Assembly: GCF_002284575.1 (NCBI RefSeq) | Contig: NZ_NPKJ01000041.1 | Location: forward strand, 186,431 to 250,430 | Reading direction: 5' to 3' | DNA from: Mesorhizobium temperatum | GTDB lineage: Bacteria > Pseudomonadota > Alphaproteobacteria > Rhizobiales > Rhizobiaceae | DNA: 64,000 nucleotides | Shown: one piece after another, positions 34,663 to 44,105 of the stretch | Layout of the letters: each line of letters begins with the position of its first letter | Numbering within the stretch: position 1 is the first letter of the stretch | Notes under the pieces: generated by a model | Database searches by the model: none | Told to the model about the DNA's origin: nothing | The model's input: the letters and a program-made list of their open reading frames with translations, nothing else | Translations under genes and position numbers: made by a program

Positions 34663-36327
34663 ATGATCGCAAGCATTCAGGCTGTAGCCCCCCACGATGT
34701 GGCGCTTTCGATACGCGACCTCACGGTGAATTTGCCGCAAGGCATGGAACGGACTTATGCCGTCGAGAACATCTCCTTTGATCTGAAGCGCGGCCAGATC
34801 CTGTGCATCATCGGCGAATCCGGATCGGGAAAGTCTGTCACAGCCAATGCGATCATGGGGCTTCTGCCCAAGGTGATCCGCGTCTCCTCGGGCGCCATCC
34901 AGCTGGATGGGATGAACATCATAGGCCTGTCGCCCGACAAGCTGCGCAGCCTGCGCGGCCGGGTTGTCTCGATGATTTTCCAGGATCCGCTCTCGGCACT
35001 CAATCCGCTGATGACGGTGGGCGCGCAGATCGACGAAGTCATGGCGGCGCATGGCGTCGGCACCCCGAAATCCCGTCGCGGCCGCGCTGTCGAGTTGCTG
35101 ACCGAGGTGGGGTTGCCCGACCCCGAACTCATGTATCATCAGTATCCGTTCCGGCTTTCTGGCGGGCAGCGGCAGCGGGTTATGATCGCCATGGCGCTGG
35201 CGCTTGAACCCACGATCCTGATCGCGGATGAACCGACGACCGCGCTCGACGTGACCACACAGGCACAAATTCTGGAGCTGATCCGCGACATTCAGCGCCG
35301 CAAGGGGATGAGCGTCATGTTCATCACCCACGACTTCGGAGTGGTGGCCGAGATCGCAGACAGTGTCGTCGTGATGGAGAAGGGCCACATCGTCGAACAG
35401 GGTAGCGCCCAACAGGTCCTGAAGTCGCCGGGCCATCCCTACACCCGGCGCCTTATCGCGGCCGTCCCGCGCCTGACCGGCGAGGACCGCGTTCCTCTGG
35501 AGACGGCCAATAAAGCGCCGATCCTGAAGGTCGAAGGCCTGGTGAAGACCTACCGCAGCGGCAGTTCCCTGTTTGGCTCGCAGCGCGTCGTGCCCGCGGT
35601 CAACGAGGTCTCGTTCGATCTGGCGCCCGGGCGCACGCTGGGCGTTGTGGGCGAAAGCGGTTCCGGCAAATCGTCGCTTGGCCGGCTTTTGATCAAGCTG
35701 CTGGACAGCGACGGCGGCGGGATTCTGTTCGAGGGCCGCGACATCGCCAAGCTTTCCGAAGCCGAATTCCGCCCGCTGCGGCCGCGGGTTCAGATGATCT
35801 TCCAGGATCCCTTCGCCTCGCTCAACCCGCGCTCGACGATCGGCCACATCCTGACCGTTGGCCCAGTCGCGCACGGGATGCCCTATGCCCAGGCGCGTGA
35901 TGAGGCGAAGGCGCTCCTGGCTCATGTCGGACTCGATGCCGGCGCCTTTGGTCGCTTTCCGCATGAATTTTCCGGTGGGCAGCGCCAGCGCATAGGCATC
36001 GCTCGGGCGCTGATGTTCAAGCCGAAGCTGCTGATTGCCGACGAAGCTGTGTCGGCGCTCGACGTGTCGATCCAGGCCCAGATCCTGCAGCTGCTGGACC
36101 AAATCCAGGGGGAGACCGGCGTGTCGATGATCTTCATCACCCACGATCTGCGCGTCGCCAGCCAGATCTGCGACGAAATCGCGGTGATGCAGAAAGGGCG
36201 GATCGTGGAACGCGGACCGCCCTCGCAAATCTTCCTCGACCCGCAATCAGCCTACACGCGTGAGCTGGTGGCGGCGATTCCTGGAGAGCAGCCGGGATCT
36301 ACCCGTCCGGTTGCAGCAAATGGGTAA
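34663..36327 (+). CDS. Peptide/opine ABC transporter, fused double ATPase subunit
   Basis: A 554-residue protein with two complete ABC domains in tandem, equivalent to DppD plus DppF. Domain 1 has Walker A with Lys57 (GESGSGKS), signature LSGGQRQR and Walker [12 protein letters not shown]. Domain 2 has Walker A Lys336, signature FSGGQRQR and [11 protein letters not shown]. The ATG at 34663 is preceded by AAGGGGAGG; an upstream in-frame TTG at 34642 is less likely. It powers import through the two permeases encoded downstream. The operon order is ATPase, binding protein, permease, permease, then a DAO gene, which suggests uptake of a peptide- or opine-like amine for oxidation. Confidence 0.92.
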   Translation: MIASIQAVAPHDVALSIRDLTVNLPQGMERTYAVENISFDLKRGQILCIIGESGSGKSVTANAIMGLLPKVIRVSSGAIQLDGMNIIGLSPDKLRSLRGRVVSMIFQDPLSALNPLMTVGAQIDEVMAAHGVGTPKSRRGRAVELLTEVGLPDPELMYHQYPFRLSGGQRQRVMIAMALALEPTILIADEPTTALDVTTQAQILELIRDIQRRKGMSVMFITHDFGVVAEIADSVVVMEKGHIVEQGSAQQVLKSPGHPYTRRLIAAVPRLTGEDRVPLETANKAPILKVEGLVKTYRSGSSLFGSQRVVPAVNEVSFDLAPGRTLGVVGESGSGKSSLGRLLIKLLDSDGGGILFEGRDIAKLSEAEFRPLRPRVQMIFQDPFASLNPRSTIGHILTVGPVAHGMPYAQARDEAKALLAHVGLDAGAFGRFPHEFSGGQRQRIGIARALMFKPKLLIADEAVSALDVSIQAQILQLLDQIQGETGVSMIFITHDLRVASQICDEIAVMQKGRIVERGPPSQIFLDPQSAYTRELVAAIPGEQPGSTRPVAANG

Positions 36328-36365
36328 GAGCCACGGCGGATACCGCCAGAACAAGGGGAATTCCA

Positions 36366-38036
36366 ATGACTGAACGCTCAGACACCAAATCAAACTACTC
36401 GCGGCGCGATGCACTGCGATTGATGGCGATAGGCGGGGCGGCAGGCCTCATTGCGCCCAATCTGTTGGGCAAGCCCGCCTTCGCCCAGACCCCGCCAGCG
36501 AGCCCAACCGGTCGCGTCGTCGTCGGACTTTCGCAGGAACCCACCGTGTTCAATCCGTTGATGCCGCATATCGAGGTCGACGACGCTGTGCATTTCTCGC
36601 TTTTCGATGCGCTCTTCCGCATGGATCCCAAAGGCGTTCTTCAGCCCAATCTAGCGGTCGAAGTGCCAAGCCAGAAAAACGGCGACATTTCAGAGGACGG
36701 TCTTAAGTGGCGCATCCGCCTGCGTGACGACGTCCGCTGGCACGACGGCAAGCCCTTCACGGCTGAGGATGTGAAATTCACTCTTGAGCTCATCACCAAT
36801 CCGCAATTCCGCGCCTGGCGCACGGCCGGCCATTCGCTGGTGCGCGATATCAAGGTGGTCTCGCCGACCGAGCTCACCTGGCGGATGGAGGAGGCTTTCG
36901 CCCCCTACCTGTCGTTTCTCGCCGAAACCTTCATGGTTCCCAAGCACATCCTCGAAAAAGAGGCCGACCCCAACGCCGCCGCCTTCAATCAGGCGCCTGT
37001 CGGCACTGGCGCATTCAAATGGGCGCAGCGCGTTGCCGGTGATCATATCGAACTCGTCGCGAACGCGGATTATGTCGGGGAGGGCCCCTATTTGGAGCGG
37101 CTCGTCTTCAAATACATCCCCGACATGACGGTGCTCTACACCCAGTTCAAGAGCGGCGACATTGATCTTGTCGACCAAGCATTCATAACCGCCGACCACT
37201 ACGCGGAAGCCAGCAAACTATCGGATCGTGTGGTCAAGCTGGAGTCTGGGGCATCGGTCGAGTCGATCTATCTCAATCTTGAGAAGCCGCAATTCAAGGA
37301 CCCGGCGGTCCGCCAGGCGCTCTACGCCGCAATCGATAGGAAAGCGATCCTCGAAGCAATTTATTACGGGGTCCACACCCCCACCGAGACGTTCATGCCG
37401 CAGAGTTCCTACTACTACAATCCGAACCTGCCGGCCCAGGAGTTCAACCTCGAGCGCGCGGGCCAGATCCTCGACGAGGCCGGCTGGGTACCCGGAGCCG
37501 ATGGAATACGGGTGAAGGACGGGGTGCGTCTGTCGTTCGCCAACTCCACCACCTCCGGCAACCACCTGCGCGAGCAGACGCAGCAGTTCCTGCAGCAGAC
37601 ATTCGCCGAGATCGGGGTGGAGATGACCATCTCGAACCTGCCGGCCGCCGTCATGTGGGGCGATTTCTGGCTCAAATCGCAGTTCGAGTCAGCCATCTCC
37701 GGTGTAACAAATGTCATCGCGGGCGACCCCGACGTTTCCAACCGCCTGCACACCAAGGCGATCGTCGCGAAGGGCGGAAAGGGCTCGAACACAGGCCAAT
37801 ACTCCAACCCGGAGGTCGATGCGCTGCTCGAGAAGGGCACCCGCACCTTCGATCGGGAAGTGCGGCGCGCCATTTATCTGCGTGTGCAGGAAATCGTCCG
37901 TCAGGATCTGCCGTTCCTGCCTCTGTTTGCCTCCACCAACGTGTTCGGCCGCAAGGAAGGGCTGGAGGGTTTCGAGGCAAATTCCAACACCCGCGTCGCA
38001 TCCTGGCATGCCGCCGGATGGTATTGGAAGGGCTGA
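36366..38036 (+). CDS. Peptide/opine ABC transporter, periplasmic binding protein (family 5)
   Basis: A 556-residue secreted protein with a twin-arginine signal (YSRRDALRLMAIGGAAG) cut near KPAFAQ. It has the family 5 pattern: TFNPLMPHIEVDDAVHFSLFDA-like N-lobe, WHDGKPFTAEDVKFTLEL, and DPAVRQALYAAIDRKAI. It binds dipeptides, opines or similar ligands in the periplasm and hands them to the permeases. Ligand identity cannot be read from sequence. A GC-rich hairpin follows its stop, before the permease genes. Confidence 0.9.
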   Translation: MTERSDTKSNYSRRDALRLMAIGGAAGLIAPNLLGKPAFAQTPPASPTGRVVVGLSQEPTVFNPLMPHIEVDDAVHFSLFDALFRMDPKGVLQPNLAVEVPSQKNGDISEDGLKWRIRLRDDVRWHDGKPFTAEDVKFTLELITNPQFRAWRTAGHSLVRDIKVVSPTELTWRMEEAFAPYLSFLAETFMVPKHILEKEADPNAAAFNQAPVGTGAFKWAQRVAGDHIELVANADYVGEGPYLERLVFKYIPDMTVLYTQFKSGDIDLVDQAFITADHYAEASKLSDRVVKLESGASVESIYLNLEKPQFKDPAVRQALYAAIDRKAILEAIYYGVHTPTETFMPQSSYYYNPNLPAQEFNLERAGQILDEAGWVPGADGIRVKDGVRLSFANSTTSGNHLREQTQQFLQQTFAEIGVEMTISNLPAAVMWGDFWLKSQFESAISGVTNVIAGDPDVSNRLHTKAIVAKGGKGSNTGQYSNPEVDALLEKGTRTFDREVRRAIYLRVQEIVRQDLPFLPLFASTNVFGRKEGLEGFEANSNTRVASWHAAGWYWKG

Positions 38037-38045
38037 CATACATAC

Positions 38046-38070
38046 GCCGCCGCCGCCTCGCGGCGGCGGC
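38046..38070 (+). terminator. Intercistronic hairpin after the binding-protein gene
   Basis: An 11-bp GC-only stem (GCCGCCGCCGC with GCGGCGGCGGC) around loop CTC, 10 bp after the binding-protein stop and 36 bp before the permease start. No T tract follows. Likely stabilises the upstream message so that binding protein exceeds permease. Confidence 0.5.
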
Positions 38071-38105
38071 CAGTCTTCGGCGCTGTCTTGAAAGAGGAGA
38101 GTTGA

Positions 38106-39056
38106 ATGCGCGGCTTCCTGCTGAACCGGCTCTCGCAGAGCCTCATCCTGCTCCTGATCGTCTCGCTCATCGGGTTCCTCGTCCTGAACCTGCTACCGGG
38201 AGGGCCACTGGCGCAATTCGGGCTCGATCCCAGCATGACGCAGGACGATCTCGATCGCCTGAAAGAGCAATTGGGGCTGAATCGGCCGCTGTGGATGCAA
38301 TATCTCGACTGGGCCTGGCGGCTTCTCCAGGGCGACTGGGGCCACTCCTTCCGCGACGGCGCGCCTGTGCTGGCCGTGATTGGCCGGCACGTCTTTGCCA
38401 CGCTGCTGCTGATGGGTACGTCCACCGCGATTGCGATCGCGATCGGCACCTGGATCGGTATCCGCGGCGCCACGCACCGCTACTCGCTGTTCGACCATCT
38501 GGCGACGATCGGCGCCATGGTCGCACTGTCAATCCCGACCTTCTGGTTCGGGCTCGTCGGCATCTATATCTTCTCCCTGCGGCTGGGCTGGGTCCCTGCA
38601 GGCAACATGTACACGATCGGCGACGGTTCGGTCCTGAACTACCTGCATCACCTGATCCTGCCAAGCATCGTGCTGTCGCTGGTGCATGTCGCGATCTGGA
38701 GCCGCTACATGCGCACGGCGACGCTCGACGCCATCAGCCAGGATTTTGTCAAGACCGCCCGCGCCAAGGGCCTGAGCGAGCGCCGAGTCATAATGAAGCA
38801 CGTCGTCGGCAATGCGCTTTTGCCGATGATCACACTGGCCGGGGTGCAGCTTCCCAGCATCCTGACCGGCGCGCTGGTGACGGAGACAGTGTTTACCTGG
38901 CCAGGCATGGGGCGGCTGTTCCTCGACAGCCTCGGCTACAGCGACTACCCGGTCGTGATGGGACTGCTGATGTTCTCAGCCATCCTCGTCATTCTCGGCA
39001 ACCTGATCGCAGACATCGTGGTGGCGATCGTCGACCCGCGTATTCGTCTGGGTTGA
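38106..39056 (+). CDS. Peptide/opine ABC transporter permease (DppB type)
   Basis: A 316-residue inner-membrane protein with six hydrophobic segments. The N-terminus MRGFLLNRLSQSLILLLIV and LNLLPGGPLAQFGL are typical of DppB permeases. The EAA-type loop is DFVKTARAKGLSERRVIMKHVV, and DPRIRLG closes the protein. GAGGAG lies upstream of the start. It forms the channel with the next gene product. Confidence 0.92.
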   Translation: MRGFLLNRLSQSLILLLIVSLIGFLVLNLLPGGPLAQFGLDPSMTQDDLDRLKEQLGLNRPLWMQYLDWAWRLLQGDWGHSFRDGAPVLAVIGRHVFATLLLMGTSTAIAIAIGTWIGIRGATHRYSLFDHLATIGAMVALSIPTFWFGLVGIYIFSLRLGWVPAGNMYTIGDGSVLNYLHHLILPSIVLSLVHVAIWSRYMRTATLDAISQDFVKTARAKGLSERRVIMKHVVGNALLPMITLAGVQLPSILTGALVTETVFTWPGMGRLFLDSLGYSDYPVVMGLLMFSAILVILGNLIADIVVAIVDPRIRLG

Positions 39057-39091
39057 GCGCGTAACCTCACGCCCAACAGGAGGCACCCGAA

Positions 39092-39970
39092 ATGACCGCT
39101 CTCGCCGCAAATGCAGAACCAAGCCGCTGGTGGCGCAGCCGCACCGTGCGCCGGTTCACCAGCCATCACCTGGCGTTGCTGGGGGTGGCGATGATCGCCG
39201 TTCTCACGCTGGCATGCGTGTTCGGCCCTCATCTCCTGCCCTATGATTCCCTATACATCGATTTGCGCGCCCGCTTTTCACCGCCGCTGACCGGCGACCA
39301 CTATCTCGGGACCGATCCTTTGGGGCGGGACGTGGCGGCGCGACTGTTCATGGCGGGGAGGACCTCACTGCTGGTGGCTTTCTCTGCCATGCTGCTGTCG
39401 ACGCTTATCGGAACGTTCGTCGGCGTGATCGCGGGCTACCGCGGCGGCTGGATCGGCGCAGCGCTGATGCGCACGGTCGACGGCTTCCTGTCATTCCCCT
39501 CCATCTTCCTGCTGCTGGCCTTGGCCGCGGCACTGAAGCCAAGCCCGGCCATGGTCACCGTGATCGTCGCTGTCACCAGCTGGATGGAGGTAGCCCGAAT
39601 TGTCGAGGCCGAGGTGCGGTCATTGCGCGAGCGCGAGTTTGTGCTGGCCGGGCGCATGCTGGGGCTTAGCGGCACGCATATCATGTTCCGCGAAATCCTT
39701 CCCAACGCCATGGGTCCGATCATCGTGGCCGCTACGCTGACAGTGGCGCGCGCGATCCTGCTGGAAGCCTATATCAGTTTCCTGGGTTATGGCATTCAGC
39801 CGCCGCTACCCAGCTGGGGCAACATGCTCGAGGGCGCCCAGCAGTATCTGGACAGTGCGCCCTGGCTGGCGATCATTCCCGGGGCCGCCATCACCATGGC
39901 CGTGACAAGCTTCAATTTCATCGGCGACGGGCTGCGTGATGCGCTCGACGTGCGCGACGACCGTGTCTGA
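39092..39970 (+). CDS. Peptide/opine ABC transporter permease (DppC type)
   Basis: A 292-residue inner-membrane protein. It has a cytoplasmic N-terminus, LTGDHYLGTDPLGRDVAARL (the DppC hallmark), the coupling loop REFVLAGRMLGLSGTHIMFREILP, and a C-terminal GDGLRDALDVRDDR. AGGAGGC precedes the start. It pairs with the DppB-type permease. The next gene, a DAO oxidoreductase, follows after 58 bp in the same direction. Confidence 0.92.
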   Translation: MTALAANAEPSRWWRSRTVRRFTSHHLALLGVAMIAVLTLACVFGPHLLPYDSLYIDLRARFSPPLTGDHYLGTDPLGRDVAARLFMAGRTSLLVAFSAMLLSTLIGTFVGVIAGYRGGWIGAALMRTVDGFLSFPSIFLLLALAAALKPSPAMVTVIVAVTSWMEVARIVEAEVRSLREREFVLAGRMLGLSGTHIMFREILPNAMGPIIVAATLTVARAILLEAYISFLGYGIQPPLPSWGNMLEGAQQYLDSAPWLAIIPGAAITMAVTSFNFIGDGLRDALDVRDDRV

Positions 39971-40028
39971 TCTCGTCGACAAATGCGGCCCAATTCCGAT
40001 ACCGAAAACCCAGTGAGAAGTGACTCAC

Positions 40029-41339
40029 ATGCACGAACCGAAAGTCGCCGACAAGAACACACCCTACTGGTGGGAAGCGGCGCCCGTCATGCCGCTGCCG
40101 CCGCAGCCCCTGGCCAGGAAGGTCGATGTGGCGATCATCGGCGCCGGCTATGCCGGCCTTTCGGCCGGGCTTGCGCTGGCGCGCGAGGGGCGTTCGGTTG
40201 CAGCTTTTGATGCGATGAATCCCGGCGAGGGGGCCTCGTCGCGCAACGGCGGAATTACCAGCGGGAACATCCGGCTGGACTACGCCACGATCACCCGGCG
40301 CTTCGGCGAAGAGAAGGCCATGGCGATCGAGGCCGAGGGCAAGGTCGCGCGCGAATTCCTTTACGACTTCATCAAGTCGGAAAAGCTCGACTGCGACTTT
40401 CAACTGGTTGGCCTGTTCAAGGGCGCCATCGGATATGAACAGTACGAGAAGATGGCCCGCGGCGCCGAGGCGTTGGCGAGGAAACTGGGGATCGAATCTT
40501 ACGCCGTTCCATATGCAAAGCAGCGCAACTACGCCGGCACCGACTTCTATCGCGGCGGCATGGTTCGGATGGACATCGGTGGGCTGCACCCGGCGAAGTT
40601 CCACGCCGAGCTCCTGCGGGTGGCGCTCGCTTCGGGACTGGCGGTGCATTCGAACACGCCCGTGACCTCGATTGAAAGGGATGGCTCCGGGTTCCGCGTG
40701 GCCACTTCGGCCGGAACAGTGCAGGCGCGGCAGGTGCTGGTCTGCACAAATGGCTACACGGATGGCGCCAGTCCCTTCCTGCGCCGCCGCCTGGTGCCGG
40801 TTCGCAGCCGGATCATTGCCACCGAGGAACTCGCGCCTGAAGTGATGGCGCGCCTGATGCCGAAGCTGATGATGATGGGCGAGGGCCGCGAGCTTGGCTT
40901 CTATTACCGCCCTTCGCCGGACGGCAGACGCATCCTGCTGGGCGGGCGCGACAGCTCGCGCGCAGGCGATCCGGCAGCCCCGACGCTCCGTCTGCGCAGC
41001 GGACTGGTCGAACTTTTCCCTGAACTGGAAAATGTTCGACTTTCGCACAGCTGGTTCGGCAATGTGGCGATGCACCGCGACATGCTGCCCCGCATCTTCG
41101 AGAAGAACGGCGTGGTCTATGCCACCGGCTTCTGCGGTTCGGGTGTGGTCTGGGCGCCGTGGATTGGCACGCGTGCGGCCCACAAGCTGATGGGACATGG
41201 CGAGCAGGCGCGCACCGCGTTCGACTTTCGGCCGCCTGCGGCCATCCCGCTGTATCATGGCAATCCGTGGTTCATGCCGGCCGTTATCAAGGGCTACGCC
41301 CTGCAGGACCGTATCGCCTGGTGGCGCGCCAGCCGCTGA
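40029..41339 (+). CDS. DAO-family FAD-dependent oxidoreductase
   Basis: A 436-residue flavoenzyme; the ATG at 40029 is preferred to an in-frame GTG at 40020. The FAD fold is VDVAIIGAGYAGLSAGLAL near residue 34, with EGASSRNGGITSGNIRLD after it. FCGSGVVWAPWIGTRAAHKL is the C-terminal FAD contact. It falls near the PuuB/OrdL amine oxidases but in a separate branch from the other copies. Being last after the transporter genes, it probably acts on the imported ligand. The next gene is a possible electron-transfer enzyme. Confidence 0.85.
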   Translation: MHEPKVADKNTPYWWEAAPVMPLPPQPLARKVDVAIIGAGYAGLSAGLALAREGRSVAAFDAMNPGEGASSRNGGITSGNIRLDYATITRRFGEEKAMAIEAEGKVAREFLYDFIKSEKLDCDFQLVGLFKGAIGYEQYEKMARGAEALARKLGIESYAVPYAKQRNYAGTDFYRGGMVRMDIGGLHPAKFHAELLRVALASGLAVHSNTPVTSIERDGSGFRVATSAGTVQARQVLVCTNGYTDGASPFLRRRLVPVRSRIIATEELAPEVMARLMPKLMMMGEGRELGFYYRPSPDGRRILLGGRDSSRAGDPAAPTLRLRSGLVELFPELENVRLSHSWFGNVAMHRDMLPRIFEKNGVVYATGFCGSGVVWAPWIGTRAAHKLMGHGEQARTAFDFRPPAAIPLYHGNPWFMPAVIKGYALQDRIAWWRASR

Positions 41340-41391
41340 CAGGCGGATATACTTTCTGAGGGGCATTCCTCTATGGACCGGGCAAGCGGGA

Positions 41392-42699
41392 ATGAAGACT
41401 CAAATAGTCGTCGTTGGCGGTGGGGCTGGAGGTCTTGAACTCGTGCGGCGGCTCGGAGCACGGTTCGGCCGTAAGGATTTCGATATCATTCTTGTGGAGC
41501 GGAACCACACCCATGTCTGGAAGCCGCTCCTCCATGAGGTTGCGGCCGGATCACTCGACGCAAATCTTGACGAAGTGGGCTACCGCGGCCACGGGCACCG
41601 TTGGGGCTACCGCTTCTTCTACGGGTCGTTGGAGGCCATCGATCGCACAGCGCGGCAGGTCATAGTGGCGCCGATTTTCGACGATGACGGGTCGGAACTG
41701 GTCGGTCGACATCGGCTCCGATACGATTACCTCGTTATCGCGATCGGGTCGGTTTCAAACGACTTCGGTACTCCCGGAGTCAAGGATCACTGTCTTTTCC
41801 TCGAAGACCGTCATCAAGCGGATCGCTTTCGATTGAAGTTGTTGAATCATTGTCTTCGAGTTTCCAGGACAATGTCAGCTGATCCAACCGACGACGCGTT
41901 TGTTAATATAGCTATCGTAGGTGGCGGTGCGACAGGCGTTGAACTCGCTGCTGAACTCTACAATGCTGCATCATCTCTTAGACACTATGGCCTGGAAGTC
42001 TTCGACGAGACCCGGCTGAGGGTCACATTGATAGAGGCCGGGCCGCGGATTCTTCCGGCTCTCCCAGATGCTTTAGCAAAGGCCGCGCATCAGGAACTTG
42101 AGGCCCTCGGCGTCCGGGTGCTCGCAAACACATCTGTATCGGAAGCAACGGAAACGGGATTGAGGTGCGCTACCGGGGAGCAAATACACGCCAATATTTG
42201 CGTGTGGGCTGCAGGAGTGCAGGGGGCAAATATTCTAGGAGAGCTCGACGGACTTGAGGTGGCGCGTAGCAGGCAACTTGTCGTCCTTCCCACCCTCCAA
42301 ACGAGCCGGGACGAGCGCATCTTCGCCATAGGCGATTGCTGCTTTTTCAAGCCAGAGGGGGCGGGCGGCCCGGTGCCACCACGAGCTCAGGCTGCCCACC
42401 AGATGGCATCGACCGCTTATCGCAACATTCTTCACTTGATTGCTGGGGAAACGCCGGAAGCATTTGTCTATCGGGACAAGGGCTCGTTAGTGTCGTTGAG
42501 CCGGTTTTCCACCGTCGGTAGCTTAATGGGAAACCTCGTCGGAGGGCGGATGGCGATCGAGGGGCGGCTGGCCAGGATGATCTACGTGTCTTTGTACCGC
42601 ATGCACTTGGTGGCCATACATGGCTGGGTCAAAGGCTTGGCTCTTATTCTGGTCGGCCATGCCAACCGGGTTGTCCGTCCGCGTCTTAAATTGCATTGA
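41392..42699 (+). CDS. Type II NADH:quinone oxidoreductase-like flavoprotein
   Basis: A 435-residue protein with two dinucleotide folds: IVVVGGGAGGLELVRRLG at the N-terminus for FAD and NIAIVGGGATGVELAAELY near the middle for NADH. VWAAGVQGANILGEL and IFAIGDCCFFKP are typical, and the C-terminal YRMHLVAIHGWVKGLALIL is the amphipathic membrane anchor of NDH-2 enzymes. It would oxidise NADH and reduce quinone without pumping protons. The gene is somewhat lower in GC than its neighbours. It lies 52 bp after the DAO gene; it may dispose of NADH made by this catabolism (inference). Confidence 0.87.
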   Translation: MKTQIVVVGGGAGGLELVRRLGARFGRKDFDIILVERNHTHVWKPLLHEVAAGSLDANLDEVGYRGHGHRWGYRFFYGSLEAIDRTARQVIVAPIFDDDGSELVGRHRLRYDYLVIAIGSVSNDFGTPGVKDHCLFLEDRHQADRFRLKLLNHCLRVSRTMSADPTDDAFVNIAIVGGGATGVELAAELYNAASSLRHYGLEVFDETRLRVTLIEAGPRILPALPDALAKAAHQELEALGVRVLANTSVSEATETGLRCATGEQIHANICVWAAGVQGANILGELDGLEVARSRQLVVLPTLQTSRDERIFAIGDCCFFKPEGAGGPVPPRAQAAHQMASTAYRNILHLIAGETPEAFVYRDKGSLVSLSRFSTVGSLMGNLVGGRMAIEGRLARMIYVSLYRMHLVAIHGWVKGLALILVGHANRVVRPRLKLH

Positions 42700-42861
42700 C
42701 GTTGGTTATGCGCCTGGCAGGCTCGGACACGCGACCGAAGGATGCCGCTGAGGTCTGCATTGGACTCGCCTGAGCGACGCCCGAGTGGTCTTGCCACATG
42801 CCGCCATCGTTAACGGTGGTGCGTGGTACAGCAGCGCTGCGGGCTAGTCTAGCACGCTAGA

Positions 42862-43800
42862 TCAGCGGTGGGACGCCTTTGCGCGGATCAGCGCGCCGGC
42901 CATGTAGAGGTCCTGTAGGGAGATGCCGGAACTGTCGAAGACCGTGATTTCGTTGTCGAAGCGGCGTCCGGGCGCACGCTTTTCAATGACGTCGCCGATT
43001 GGTGTTACCGCAAGCACGCCAGCGTCGATCTCGTCGCGCAAATGTTGGAACTCGCCGATCTGGACGGACTGGGAGAGCAGATCACAAAACAGACGCGCCC
43101 TGGGAAATAAGTCGCTCGGCAATTCGCGCTTGCCCGGAGCATCCGACCCCATGCTGACGATATGAGTTCCGGGTCCCACCCAAGCGGCATCGAACAGCGG
43201 TTCGCGTGAGGGTGTCGCCGTCACCACGATGTCGGCCGCGCGCACGGCTTCTTCGGGCAAGGCTGCGCGCGCCTCCAGATCCCTTTCTCCGATCTGATCG
43301 ACAAGAGCGTCGCGTCGCGGCGAAGGCCGGGCCACGACCAGCACGGTTTCGATTGGGCGGATGCGTGCCAGCGCCCTCACTTCGAAGCCCGCCTGGTTGC
43401 CGGCGCCGAATATCGCCAGAACCTTGGCTTGCTTGCTCGCAAGAAGATCGGCCGCAACCGCGTCGGCGGCGGCCGTCCTGTAGGCGTTGACCTTGCCGGC
43501 CTCGATTACGGCGCCGAGCCGACCTGTATGCTGATCGAGCAGCACGATGGTGGAGTTGTGGCGGGGAAGGCCACGTGCCGGGTTGCCCGACCAGAAGGAA
43601 CCAATTTTCACTCCAGTCAGGTCGTCCGACGAACCGGATTTGATTGAGAAGGTATTGGTCGCCTCCTGTGTGCGCCCGAGAACAGCGGGAAAGACCAAGC
43701 TCTGCGGCGATGCTGCCGCCACGAGAGCCTCCCGCGCCGCCTCGAAGGCAAGTTCATGCGTGACGAGGGCGGCTGACTCCTCTTCGCTGATGTAGATCAT
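42862..43800 (-). CDS. Ornithine cyclodeaminase/alanine dehydrogenase-family protein
   Basis: A 312-residue protein of the ornithine cyclodeaminase/mu-crystallin family. The ATG at 43800 has AGGAGG upstream and gives MIYISEEESAALVTHELAF. It has KIGSFWSGNPARGLPRHNS, the nucleotide motif AIFGAGNQAGFEVRAL, and VVTATPSREPLFDA. Members deaminate ornithine to proline or reduce cyclic imines or pyruvate with NAD(P)H. The strand differs from its neighbours, so it has its own promoter in the gap shared with GNAT copy 3. The specific reaction is not clear. Confidence 0.85.
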   Translation of the reverse strand: MIYISEEESAALVTHELAFEAAREALVAAASPQSLVFPAVLGRTQEATNTFSIKSGSSDDLTGVKIGSFWSGNPARGLPRHNSTIVLLDQHTGRLGAVIEAGKVNAYRTAAADAVAADLLASKQAKVLAIFGAGNQAGFEVRALARIRPIETVLVVARPSPRRDALVDQIGERDLEARAALPEEAVRAADIVVTATPSREPLFDAAWVGPGTHIVSMGSDAPGKRELPSDLFPRARLFCDLLSQSVQIGEFQHLRDEIDAGVLAVTPIGDVIEKRAPGRRFDNEITVFDSSGISLQDLYMAGALIRAKASHR

Positions 43801-44105
43801 CCAAAATTCCTCCTGAGCATCAAGCGTTTCATCGCTGGGGAATGTTGCGGCCAAGCCATTGCAGAGGCTGAGATCACACCCATTGTGAATCGTGCGGACG
43901 CCGATCGCGGGGCAATCACGAAGGGGCGATTCAAGGTGCCAGATATTCCTCGCCCGATTTGCGCCACATGGCATGCCGACGGACGGCTCAAAACGAATGA
44001 TCCCGCTGAATTGAAAGGGCAAAACAGCAGCGAAATCTGGCCGCCGGACGCGACTCTAAGGTCCGACTTCAATCTGACTTTGGATCAAGTGACAGCGTTG
44101 CACTC
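43801..44105. other. Divergent promoter region between ornithine cyclodeaminase-like and GNAT genes
   Basis: About 305 bp without a recognised gene. It must carry the promoters of both flanking genes. A plus-strand frame crosses it but has no ribosome site and no family match. No clear repeat or dyad was found. Confidence 0.4.

Noticed and set aside
34540..36246. Long minus-strand frame of 568 codons
   Set aside because: It lies wholly over the double ABC ATPase gene, whose plus-strand product has all expected motifs. The minus-strand protein has no domain pattern and is an effect of high GC.
39918..41366. Minus-strand frame of 482 codons
   Set aside because: Antisense to the permease end and the DAO gene at 40029; no ribosome site and no family pattern.
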